Part shown: positions 8,717-15,741 of the stretch, piece by piece | Layout of the letters: every line of letters starts with the position of its first letter | Position numbering within the stretch: the stretch's first letter is position 1 | Assembly: GCA_018812355.1 (NCBI GenBank) | Contig: JAHJDQ010000182.1 | Location: forward strand, 1 to 48,543 | DNA from: Nanobdellota archaeon | GTDB lineage: Archaea; Nanobdellota; Nanobdellia; Woesearchaeales; GW2011-AR9 | Length of the DNA stretch: 48,543 nt | Reading direction: 5' to 3' | Notes under the pieces: model-generated | Seen by the model: the letters and a program-made list of their open reading frames with translations, nothing else | Database searches by the model: none | What the model was told of the DNA's origin: nothing | Position numbers and translations under genes: made by a program

Positions 8717-9035
8717 CCTTACCTTCTAACTGTTCTACATGCCCACACTTACCACATTTCATTCTGACAACATTATCCTCATCACCATAAAACGCACCAA
8801 TCTCTCTCATCTCTGCTTTTTCATAACCACATTTCTTACACTTATGGTCATAAACAGCAAGAATATTTTCTCCATCATTAACTTCTATTTTCTCTACTTT
8901 TTCTCGATTCTTAGTTATCACTGGCTTATTCTCTTGATTCAACTCTGGCTGAGTATGTCCGTGCGGACAGCTCATCCACTTACCATACTCAGTTTTTTTC
9001 GGTACAAGTATCGCTCCACACTGTTTACAAAACAT
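8709..9035 (-). CDS. TFS/TFIIS-type transcription cleavage factor-like zinc-ribbon protein
   Basis: The 108-residue protein has an N-terminal zinc ribbon (FCKQCGAIL ... WMSCPHGH) and a C-terminal ribbon (HKCKKCGYEKAE ... MKCGKCGHVEQ). This is the layout of archaeal TFS/RpoM and of Rpb9/TFIIS domain III. TFS inserts an acidic hairpin into the RNA polymerase secondary channel to trigger cleavage of backtracked RNA. Here the hairpin position reads FYGDEDN in place of the usual RSADEP, so the acidic pair is kept but its context differs. The second half of the first ribbon is C-P-H-G-H rather than C-x2-C. It may be a divergent paralogue. Confidence 0.75.
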   Translation of the reverse strand: MFCKQCGAILVPKKTEYGKWMSCPHGHTQPELNQENKPVITKNREKVEKIEVNDGENILAVYDHKCKKCGYEKAEMREIGAFYGDEDNVVRMKCGKCGHVEQLEGKVS

Positions 9036-9155
9036 ATTTGATTGGTTTACGTTCTGTTTTATTTAATTTGCTGAGTTTTCTTCAAATTCAAGTTTAAATA
9101 CCAAAAAATATATAAAGTAACCACTATACGGTAGATATTAATAGTTGAAGTTCAA

Positions 9156-10649
9156 ATGACAGATATAGCCCAATATTTTCATGATGTACTTGGAGACGTA
9201 ATCTATTCCTACCAGCAGTTAATTCAGTACAGTGAAAAAAGCTTGGATCAACAAATAAGTCTTAAAAGAAGAAAAAGTGGAGTAAAGAGAAAAGGAAAAA
9301 GGAAAAGAAACGGGAAAAGTGGAAAAATCAATACATGGAGAGCAACTTCAAAAACGATCAGACCGAAAAGAAAACTAGATGTAATTATTGGGGAATATGA
9401 ATCCCTTAATCCTGAGTCGACCGAAGAATTTTTTACATCTGCAGCTGGAATTTGTAGAAGATTTGAAGAGATTGTTCCTAGCAGTGAAGATATTGAAAAA
9501 CTAGTCAATCGAGCCATTAAAGATTTTGATAATGAGCCAGTTATGGAAGCACAGAAGAAATCACGTTTTTGGTTAAGGCCAATGGCTGTTCTTGGCGGAA
9601 CAATGGGTGCTGGAGCAATCACTCTTGGAATTATGGCCACTGACGGAGAGTGGGCAGCTTACACTGCAGCAGCTCTCTATTCGGTTTCAGCGGCTACAGC
9701 GATGTTAACTAGAAAAAAAGATAGGGAATCCACTCGTTGGCTTACTTACACTACTCTTCTAGTCGGTTCTGGTATGTTGAGATATCTGGAATCTCCTGAT
9801 GATTTCAAGCCAATGCAAGGCTTACTAATGATCCTCCAAAACTTTGCTATGCCAGGAATATATAGATCCATCTACTTGAGTTACAAAAAGATTCAGCTCA
9901 AAGACAAAATTGCCACTGTCAGAAAAGTATCTAAGTTCATTAATGATGATTCGTTAAGACTTGGGGTTGCCTTAAGTGAAGCTCATCGAGGATTGCGTTA
10001 CATTAATGCTGTTTGTCAAAACGAAGACAGATCGTCGCAAGATTTCCAGCCACAATTGGATCAACTATCAACAACATTACTTGATTATTTTAGAGGAAAA
10101 GCTACCCATGAAGAAATTACTGAGGCCAGAATACAATATGTTCCTCCAGGTAAAACAAGCCAAAAGATAAGAAGAGTGCAATCTCAAGTATTAGAACCAG
10201 TAGTAAAGAAAATTGGTTACACTACTGAAGAACACGCACAATTAAGATCTCAACGGAAAGCCGAAGCTCAAGAATGTATTAAATTAGTTCAAGAAGAGGA
10301 AACAGGAACACACACCTCTTCAAAAGAAGAAGAAATGTTGGATGTTATTTACAGTAGTGGCTTAGCTTCAGCTGACAGGATTGCAGGATTTGAAGGATCA
10401 AATTTACGAGATTTAATTGAAACTAAGTTTAATGATGGTTACAAAGGAAAATTAATTCGGAATAAAAATAGAGGTCAGTACTTATTAAGAAGAGTGTGGA
10501 ATAAACACGGATTAGAAAATGGTACAAAAGTGTTTAAACTTCAACCAAGAGGTAGTCTAAGAGCTTTATATATTGAAGAAAATGGTTCTGTAAGAATTTT
10601 AGAAGTACTTACTCATCCAGAGTATGATGCTTTACATAAAAAAAGTTAA
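9156..10649 (+). CDS. Uncharacterised membrane protein with basic N-terminal stretch
   Basis: I do not recognise a family. The 497-residue protein has a strongly basic segment at about residues 35-75 (RRKSGVKRKGKRKRNGKSGK), which could bind nucleic acid or acidic membrane. A cluster of hydrophobic segments follows at about 145-220 (VLGGTMGAGAITLGIM and neighbours), probably three to four membrane helices. The C-terminal ~270 residues are soluble, charged and mostly helical, with a final mixed domain around RGSLRALYIEENGSVRILEV. AT-rich promoter-like sequences (TTTAAATAC near 9092, ATATATAAAG near 9108) precede it. It stands alone upstream of the tRNA cluster. Confidence 0.6.
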   Translation: MTDIAQYFHDVLGDVIYSYQQLIQYSEKSLDQQISLKRRKSGVKRKGKRKRNGKSGKINTWRATSKTIRPKRKLDVIIGEYESLNPESTEEFFTSAAGICRRFEEIVPSSEDIEKLVNRAIKDFDNEPVMEAQKKSRFWLRPMAVLGGTMGAGAITLGIMATDGEWAAYTAAALYSVSAATAMLTRKKDRESTRWLTYTTLLVGSGMLRYLESPDDFKPMQGLLMILQNFAMPGIYRSIYLSYKKIQLKDKIATVRKVSKFINDDSLRLGVALSEAHRGLRYINAVCQNEDRSSQDFQPQLDQLSTTLLDYFRGKATHEEITEARIQYVPPGKTSQKIRRVQSQVLEPVVKKIGYTTEEHAQLRSQRKAEAQECIKLVQEEETGTHTSSKEEEMLDVIYSSGLASADRIAGFEGSNLRDLIETKFNDGYKGKLIRNKNRGQYLLRRVWNKHGLENGTKVFKLQPRGSLRALYIEENGSVRILEVLTHPEYDALHKKS

Positions 10650-10724
10650 AAATTTATTTTATTCTGTTTTTCAAATTAATTTTATCCAAAAACTTAATAA
10701 ACCCACTAGCTTAAACATGGATAT

Positions 10725-10913
10725 CCCCTCTTAGTTCAGTGGCTAGAACGCTCGGCTGTGTGGCTAAAGGTTTACCTTTAATCAGGTCAGAGATAAATTC
10801 ACTACCGGACAGAGCATTTGGCTTTGTATGAAAAGTAGATAGCCGGGACCGAGAGATCTATTAAGACTCGAAATCCCCGGTTCGAAATTCGAACGAAAGT
10901 CCGGGAGAGGGGA
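10725..10913 (+). tRNA. tRNA-His(GUG) with three predicted introns
   Basis: Acceptor CCCCTCT (10725-10731) pairs perfectly with AGAGGGG (10906-10912). The D-arm is AGTTC...GAAC, the anticodon stem CTCGG/CCGAG (10751-10755, 10849-10853), and the anticodon GTG lies at 10758-10760. Removing three introns leaves a standard 73-nt tRNA. Intron 1, in the anticodon loop, is 86 nt (about 10761-10846, exact cut ambiguous by one base), closed by GGCTA/TAGCC. Intron 2, in the variable loop (45/46), is 10856-10872, 17 nt, with a helix CGAG/CTCG and bulges AG|A and AA|A. Intron 3, in the T-loop (59/60), is 10887-10899, 13 nt, with helix TTCG/CGAA and bulge AG|T. Alternatively intron 3 runs to 11678, with the 3' exon at 11679-11692. 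The discriminator is A73, with no encoded G-1. Confidence 0.85.
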
Positions 10914-10916
10914 TTT
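10893..10916 (+). repeat. 24-bp direct repeat, copy 1 (tRNA-His 3' end)
   Basis: Contains the last bases of the T-loop intron, T60, the 3' T-stem strand, the acceptor strand and TTT. It is identical to 11672-11695. The two copies bracket the homing endonuclease gene. Confidence 0.95.
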
Positions 10917-10947
10917 GAAGGAAGGTGTGCGTTCTCACACTTCCTTC
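10917..10947. terminator. Hairpin overlapping the endonuclease stop
   Basis: GAAGGAAG-G-TGTG pairs with CACACTTCCTTC (12 bp, one bulged G) around a 6-nt loop. It spans the endonuclease stop codon and sits just after the first tRNA 3' end, so it could end either transcript. Confidence 0.55.
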
Positions 10948-11573
10948 ACATATTTTAATAATTTTTTCTGTTTTCTTATACAGTAAAATCCAATTTTATG
11001 ATGAAAATTTGATATGTCTTTAATAGTTAATCCGTAAACATTTCTCTTACAACCAAAACCAACGACAATTACACTATCAAAATTAAAATTTTGTAGAAGT
11101 TCTTGTATCTCTTTTAATCCTTTTAAATTAATTGAATACAAACGAAGAATTGCAGTTTTTCCATAAGGAATGACACTTCCTTCGTCATCAAAAAGTGCTT
11201 TTAAAAATTCTTTTTGGATGTTTTTTGAATTATTTAAAATTTGTTTAGGAACAAACCAAACTGCGGACGCATATTCACAGTAACTCTTTAAATCTTCATA
11301 TATTAATTTTGATCTAAATCTTAGATAAGGTAAAGGAAGACCGGTTTTTCCTGAAGGTTTAAACGCTATTGTTATTTTGTATCCATAAACATCATTGAAA
11401 TCTTTAACGAATTGATTTAACAATTCAGAATCTATGTTATCGTATTTAATGTTGTAATCCGTCCGACATTTATACACACAACCATCACCTATAAGATGAG
11501 CTATCAACCTAGCTTTAGCATTAGTTAACCTCTCAAAGCCTGGTTTCAAGTTTTTTATTCTCATTTTAATCAT
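10935..11573 (-). CDS. LAGLIDADG homing endonuclease
   Basis: Two LAGLIDADG-type helices are visible: KARLIAHLIGDGCVYK near the N-terminus and EFLKALFDDEGSVIPYG in the middle, each ending in the metal-binding acidic residue. The spacing fits a two-motif monomeric endonuclease. Such enzymes cut long target sites, drive lateral copying of their host intron, and in archaea sometimes double as intron maturases. At 212 residues from the ATG at 11573 (a TTG two codons upstream, and an ATG at 11564, are alternatives) it is near the normal 180-220. It is antisense to the tRNA genes and bracketed by duplicated tRNA-His 3' ends, so its target is very likely the tRNA-His T-arm. Both catalytic acids are intact. 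Confidence 0.9.
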   Translation of the reverse strand: MIKMRIKNLKPGFERLTNAKARLIAHLIGDGCVYKCRTDYNIKYDNIDSELLNQFVKDFNDVYGYKITIAFKPSGKTGLPLPYLRFRSKLIYEDLKSYCEYASAVWFVPKQILNNSKNIQKEFLKALFDDEGSVIPYGKTAILRLYSINLKGLKEIQELLQNFNFDSVIVVGFGCKRNVYGLTIKDISNFHHKIGFYCIRKQKKLLKYVKEV

Positions 11574-11671
11574 TTCCAATCTTACACTAAGTTAAAGATT
11601 GGAGTGATTTTTATGAATTACTCCTATATAAACTCTATCCAGACTTGTCGAGTGGGTGTGTGGGTGCTAAT

Positions 11672-11695
11672 ACGAAAGTCCGGGAGAGGGGATTT
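11672..11695 (+). repeat. 24-bp direct repeat, copy 2 (tRNA-His 3' end)
   Basis: Identical to 10893-10916. It could serve as the true 3' exon of tRNA-His if the endonuclease segment is an intron. It is followed by a T-rich tract. Confidence 0.95.
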
Positions 11696-11826
11696 TTCTC
11701 TTTTTACCCCAATTTAACCACAACCTTTATAAACAGACCCTAATATTTTACACAAGATGGCAGGGTTTATTCTAAATACAACTATCTGATTTGGATATAT
11801 TTTAGATTAAGCTCTGTAAAAATGCT

Positions 11827-11930
11827 GCCCTGGTAGTGTAGTTCGGCCTAGCATGATGCCCTGTCACGGCATCGACCCGGGTTCAAAATGAGGTTGGTTA
11901 ACAATCACACTGAAAGTCCCGGCCAGGGCG
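11827..11930 (+). tRNA. tRNA-Asp(GUC) with a 29-nt T-loop intron
   Basis: Acceptor GCCCTGG/CCAGGGC, anticodon stem ATGCC/GGCAT and anticodon GTC at 11863-11865 define tRNA-Asp, discriminator G73, no encoded CCA. T-stem CCGGG/CCCGG is interrupted after TTCAAA (54-59) by an intron at 11888-11916; T60 is 11917. TTCA pairs with TGAA to give a 4-bp helix with a 3-nt bulge AG|T at the 3' cut and AA|A at the 5' cut, the bulge-helix-bulge expected for the archaeal splicing endonuclease. The inner helix (TGAGGTTG/CAATCACA, one mismatch) is weaker. An AT-rich ATATATTTTA about 33 bases upstream is a plausible promoter. Confidence 0.92.
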
Positions 11931-11970
11931 TTTAACAACAAGCGAGCAATCGAACTGTTCGCAAAAATGA

Positions 11971-11991
11971 GTGAGTAAGTATCTTACTCAC
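11971..11991. other. Perfect 9-bp hairpin between tRNA-Asp and tRNA-Lys
   Basis: GTGAGTAAG and CTTACTCAC pair around a TAT loop, eight bases before tRNA-Lys. A weaker hairpin (GCGAGCA/TGTTCGC) precedes it at about 11942-11962. No T-run follows, so processing or spacing is more likely than termination. Confidence 0.6.
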
Positions 11992-11998
11992 AAATCAC

Positions 11999-12141
11999 GG
12001 GCCGGTAGCTCAGTTTGGTAGAGCACTTGACTTTTAAGTCAAGACAAAAACGAGCAAAAGCTTGTTTTTCTTCCCCTGGAAGAGATCAAGTGGTCGTGGG
12101 TTCAAAAGCTTAAAAAAAGCCTGAAAGTCCCTCTCGGCCCG
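11999..12141 (+). tRNA. tRNA-Lys(UUU) with two introns
   Basis: Acceptor GGGCCGG/TCGGCCC, D-arm GCTC/GAGC, anticodon stem CTTGA/TCAAG, anticodon TTT at 12033-12035, discriminator G73. Intron 1 at 37/38 is 12037-12084 (48 nt), with a strong internal hairpin (AAAAACGAGC/GCTTGTTTTT) and a BHB of CTTT/GAAG with bulges TA|A and AG|A. Intron 2 in the T-loop at 59/60 is 12107-12127 (21 nt), with helix TTCA/TGAA, 3' bulge AG|T and inner stem GCTT/AAGC. Removing both gives 74 nt. The T-stem has one T-T mismatch (50-64). It ends 15 bases before rpoH, so co-transcription with the polymerase operon is likely. Confidence 0.92.
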
Positions 12142-12156
12142 TTCATAATCACAACA

Positions 12157-12393
12157 ATGCCATTCGACGTAACCCAACATAATCTTGTACCGAAACATAA
12201 GAAGTTAAGTGATACTGAGAAGGAAAAACTATTTGCTAAATTTAACATTACTAATATTGAACTACCAAAAATTGCTCTCTCTGATCCGGCAATTGAAAAG
12301 TTAGGCGTTAAAATTGGTGACATTATTGTGGTAGAGAGAGAAAGTCAAACTGCTGGAGTAACTCATTACTACCGAGCCGTTGTTGAAGGTTAA
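12157..12393 (+). CDS. rpoH: DNA-directed RNA polymerase subunit H (Rpb5 C-terminal domain homologue)
   Basis: This 78-residue protein matches the whole length of archaeal RpoH: FDVTQHNLVPKHKKLSDTE at the start, and KIALSDPAIEKLGVKIGDII followed by ERESQTAGVTHYYRAVVEG at the end. RpoH binds the polymerase jaw and contacts downstream DNA. It opens the standard archaeal cluster rpoH-B''-B'-A'-A''. There is no clear ribosome-binding site, and only 15 bases separate it from tRNA-Lys, so the tRNA may be released from a common transcript. One base separates its stop from the next start. Confidence 0.97.
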   Translation: MPFDVTQHNLVPKHKKLSDTEKEKLFAKFNITNIELPKIALSDPAIEKLGVKIGDIIVVERESQTAGVTHYYRAVVEG

Positions 12394-12394
12394 A

Positions 12395-13870
12395 ATGGAT
12401 AAGTCTATCTTAATTAAAAAGTACTTTGAAGAAAAGAAATTTGTCGAGTCTAATATTCAGTCTTTTAATAATTTACTTGATCACGGTTTGCAGGAAGTTG
12501 TCGAGGAAAATAAAGAAGCCGAACCAGCGATCATTCCCCATAACATTGAAAAGTTTAAAATTAGATTCGGAAGAATGACTATAGGTAAACCAGAGATTAC
12601 CGAAGCTGACGGTTCTAAACGTCCAATTTACCCTGCCGAAGCACGGCTAAGAAAAATATCATATAATGCCCCAATATTTTTAGAGGTAAGCACTTACATT
12701 AACGACGTCCAAAGAGAGAACTTTATCGCTGAGATTGGTAAGATGCCAATCATGCTAAGAAGCAAATATTGTAACCTTAACAAATTGCCTCGTGAAGATT
12801 TGATTAGAAGAGGAGAAGACGCTTCTGATCCTGGCGGTTATTTTATCATTAATGGTACAGAAAAAGTTATTGTTACGGTTGAAGATTTAGCTGCAAACAA
12901 TTTTATGGTTGAGAAAAACAAACTAGGCGTTTATAGTGGTCGGTTCTTTGCTGCTAAGGGTTCGTACAAAATTCCACACAATTTTGAAAGAAAAAAGGAC
13001 GGAATTTATTACATGAGCTTTACCAGGGTAAAAAATATGCCCATTATCATTGTCTTAAAAGCGCTTGGTTTAATTAAGGACGAAGAGATTATGAAAACCA
13101 TTTCAACCGAAAAAAATTATGAAGAAATAATCCTAAACTTGTTTGAGTTTGTTGAGATTAAGACGCAAGATGATGCAATTGATTACATCGCTAAACGTGT
13201 CGGTGTTGGACAATCTAAAGAAATTCGGATGGAAAGAACAAAAGATATCCTTGACCGTTATCTACTTCCTAATTTAGGTACAGAAGAAAAGAATGCTTCA
13301 ATTAAAGCCAAAAATATTTGTAAAATGTTGAAAAAGTTTATTGAAGTCAGTACTGGGGTAAGAAATCCTGATGATAAAGATCATTACATGAACAAACGTC
13401 TAAGACTAAGCGGAGATCTTTTGTTAGATCTTTTCCGAGTAAATTTCAAAGTTTTAGTTTCTGATATTTTATACAATTTCCAAAGAATCATCAAGAGAGG
13501 AAAACTTCCTTCAATTCGAGTAATCATTCGTCATAAATTATTAACTTCCAGATTATACAGTTCGATGGCGACTGGTGAATGGGTTGGTGGGAGACAAGGA
13601 GTCTCGCAGCGTTTAAGCAGAACTAATTATTTAGATATGATTTCACATTTACAAAGGGTCGTTTCTCCACTATCAACTTCCCAAGAAAATTTTGAAGCAA
13701 GAGCCCTGCATTGTACTCATATTGGTAGGCTATGTCCAATTGAAACTCCAGAAGGAACGAACATTGGTTTAAGAAAAAACCTAGCTATGTTATGTTCAAT
13801 TTCCCAAAATGTGGAAACAGTAGAAATACTAGAAAAAATTAAAGGATTAGGTTTGAAAGAAGCAAAATAA
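12395..13870 (+). CDS. rpoB2: DNA-directed RNA polymerase subunit B'' (N-terminal half of the beta-like subunit)
   Basis: About 491 residues correspond to the lobe, protrusion and start of the fork of Rpb2: PAEARLRKISYNAPIFLEV, GYFIINGTEKVIV, the lobe region, then RVVSPLSTSQENFEARALH and CPIETPEGTNIGLRKNLA near the end. The B subunit is split here into B'' and B', as in many methanogens and other euryarchaeal lineages; the break follows GTNIGLRKNLAML by about 25 residues. The start at 12395, one base after the rpoH stop, fits the family better than an in-frame codon 15 bases upstream inside rpoH. A 52-base A-rich spacer without hairpins precedes rpoB'. Confidence 0.96.
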   Translation: MDKSILIKKYFEEKKFVESNIQSFNNLLDHGLQEVVEENKEAEPAIIPHNIEKFKIRFGRMTIGKPEITEADGSKRPIYPAEARLRKISYNAPIFLEVSTYINDVQRENFIAEIGKMPIMLRSKYCNLNKLPREDLIRRGEDASDPGGYFIINGTEKVIVTVEDLAANNFMVEKNKLGVYSGRFFAAKGSYKIPHNFERKKDGIYYMSFTRVKNMPIIIVLKALGLIKDEEIMKTISTEKNYEEIILNLFEFVEIKTQDDAIDYIAKRVGVGQSKEIRMERTKDILDRYLLPNLGTEEKNASIKAKNICKMLKKFIEVSTGVRNPDDKDHYMNKRLRLSGDLLLDLFRVNFKVLVSDILYNFQRIIKRGKLPSIRVIIRHKLLTSRLYSSMATGEWVGGRQGVSQRLSRTNYLDMISHLQRVVSPLSTSQENFEARALHCTHIGRLCPIETPEGTNIGLRKNLAMLCSISQNVETVEILEKIKGLGLKEAK

Positions 13871-13922
13871 AAATAATCATAATCACAAAATAACATCAAC
13901 AAAATAGAACACAAATAATAAA

Positions 13923-15725
13923 ATGACTGACCTCTATATCAATGAACAATTTACCGGAACTGTAGATGATCCTCAATTGTTTATTGAGGATTTCAAAGAT
14001 TTACGGAGAAAGGGTACTTTACCTGAGAGTGTCAATATTTTTTTCGATGCTAAAAATAATGAATTACATTTATTTTCAGAAGCTGGAAGAGCTCAACGTC
14101 CTTTAATTATGGTTAAAGAAGGCAAGCCTTTACTAACAGAAAAACATTTAGAACAACTAACTAATGGTGAGATTACTTGGGTTGATTTGGTTCGGCAAGG
14201 TGTGGTAGAATATTTAGACGCAGCCGAGGAAGAGAATGCTTTAGTTGCTTACCTCGAAACAGAACTTACTCCTGATCATACCCATTTAGAAGTAACCCCT
14301 GGCTCAATTAGTGGGATTACTACTGCTTTAGTTCCTTTTGGTAATTATAATCAATCATCTCGGTTGATTATTGGAAGTAAAAACCAAAAACAAGCACTTG
14401 GCTTTTATGCTGCAAATTATCATTTAAGAATGGACATGGATTCAAACATTTTACATTATCCTCAATTCCCGCTGGTTAAAACTAAAGTGCACGAAGTAAT
14501 TGATTATGATGAACATCCAGCTGGACAGAACTTTATTGTTGCGATTATGTGTTATGATGGTTATAACATGGAAGATGGAGTTATCTTAAACAAATCATCG
14601 ATTGAAATGGGTTTAGCTAGAAGTACCTATTACCGTCCTGTAAATGCTGAAGAGTTACGTTATTCTGGCGGATTAGTGGATGAGGTTTCCGTACCAGATA
14701 AAGATGTTAAAGGTTATAAAAGCGAACACGATTATCGTTTTTTGGAAGGGGACGGAATTATTTATCCAGAAGCAAAAGTTACTGAAGGCGATGTTGTTAT
14801 TGGAAGAACTTCTCCTCCACGATTCCTGAGCAGTTTAGATGAATATAATTTAACAGCAGCTGTAAGAAGGGAAAGTTCTCTTTCTCTTAAACATGGTGAA
14901 TCAGGAGTTGCTGACTTTGTTGTCCTTACTGAAAATGAAGAAGGAAATAAACTAGTTCAAGTAAGATTAAGAGCAGAAAGAATTCCTGAAATTGGTGATA
15001 AATTTACTTCCCGTCATGGACAGAAAGGAGTCATGGGAATGGTCGTACCTAACGAAGATATTCCTTTTTCTTCTTCCGGAATTGTTCCTGACATGATCTT
15101 CACTCCCCACGGTATCTCTTCAAGAATGACTGTCTCGCATTTAATTGAACTAATTGGTGGAAAAATCGGCGCCCTCTCTGGAAGATTTGTTGACGGCACT
15201 TTATTTGAAGCGGAAACAGAACCGGATTTAAGAAAGGAATTATTATCTCTCGGATTTAGAGAAGATGGTCGAGAAACATTCTATGATGGAAGAACAGGAA
15301 AACAAATGCTGGCAAAGATTTATGTTGGAAACATGTACTATTTAAGATTAAGACACATGGTTGCTAACAAAATTCAATCCAGGGCCAGAGGACCGATCCA
15401 ATTATTAACTAGGCAACCGACTGAAGGAAAGGCTAAAGAAGGCGGATTAAGATTAGGAGAGATGGAAAAAGATACTTTTGTTGCTCACGGAGCTTCGTTA
15501 TTACTTAAAGAACGGTTTGACTCTGATAAAATTGTCTTACCAATTTGTGAACAATGTGGCTTAGTTGCCGTCGAGGACCATTACAAAAACAGAAAGTATT
15601 GTTTAATGTGTGGTGAAGATATCAAAATCAATAATGTTGAGATGAGTTACGCATTCAAATTGCTGATGGACGAGTTTAGAAGTCTGGGAGTTTATCCAAA
15701 ATTAAATTTAAAAACAAAATATTAA
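13923..15725 (+). CDS. rpoB1: DNA-directed RNA polymerase subunit B' (C-terminal half of the beta-like subunit)
   Basis: The 600-residue protein carries the hybrid-binding and wall regions: MCYDGYNMEDGVILNKSSIE, RIPEIGDKFTSRHGQKGVMG, GRFVDGTLFEAETEP and the anchor RARGPIQLLTRQPTEGKAKE. It ends with a zinc ribbon (CEQCGLVAVEDHY ... KYCLMCGED). These form the active-centre cleft with A'. It begins MTDLYINEQFTGTVDDPQLF, the normal split-site start. Stop-to-start distance to rpoA' is 16 bases. The length and all catalytic-neighbour motifs are intact. Confidence 0.97.
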   Translation: MTDLYINEQFTGTVDDPQLFIEDFKDLRRKGTLPESVNIFFDAKNNELHLFSEAGRAQRPLIMVKEGKPLLTEKHLEQLTNGEITWVDLVRQGVVEYLDAAEEENALVAYLETELTPDHTHLEVTPGSISGITTALVPFGNYNQSSRLIIGSKNQKQALGFYAANYHLRMDMDSNILHYPQFPLVKTKVHEVIDYDEHPAGQNFIVAIMCYDGYNMEDGVILNKSSIEMGLARSTYYRPVNAEELRYSGGLVDEVSVPDKDVKGYKSEHDYRFLEGDGIIYPEAKVTEGDVVIGRTSPPRFLSSLDEYNLTAAVRRESSLSLKHGESGVADFVVLTENEEGNKLVQVRLRAERIPEIGDKFTSRHGQKGVMGMVVPNEDIPFSSSGIVPDMIFTPHGISSRMTVSHLIELIGGKIGALSGRFVDGTLFEAETEPDLRKELLSLGFREDGRETFYDGRTGKQMLAKIYVGNMYYLRLRHMVANKIQSRARGPIQLLTRQPTEGKAKEGGLRLGEMEKDTFVAHGASLLLKERFDSDKIVLPICEQCGLVAVEDHYKNRKYCLMCGEDIKINNVEMSYAFKLLMDEFRSLGVYPKLNLKTKY

Positions 15726-15741
15726 TGACAAAAGGTAAAAA

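Larger units (their letters stand above)
10887..11678 (+). mobile_element. Homing-endonuclease insertion at the tRNA-His T-loop intron site
   Basis: A 792-base segment lies between tRNA-His nucleotide 59 (10886) and a second, identical T60-to-discriminator 3' exon (11679-11692). It contains one gene, a LAGLIDADG endonuclease, on the opposite strand, plus hairpins at both ends (10917-10947 and about 11600-11623). Two readings are possible. One is that the whole segment is a protein-coding T-loop intron with an internal copy of the 3' exon. The other is that a mini-intron of 13 nt is the real one and the element lies just downstream, bounded by att-like 24-bp repeats. Sequence alone does not decide. 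Confidence 0.7.

Noticed and set aside
13871..13922. Insertion or pseudogenised intein at the rpoB''/rpoB' break
   Set aside because: The 52-base spacer is plain A-rich DNA with no hairpins or repeats, and the split position is the normal one.
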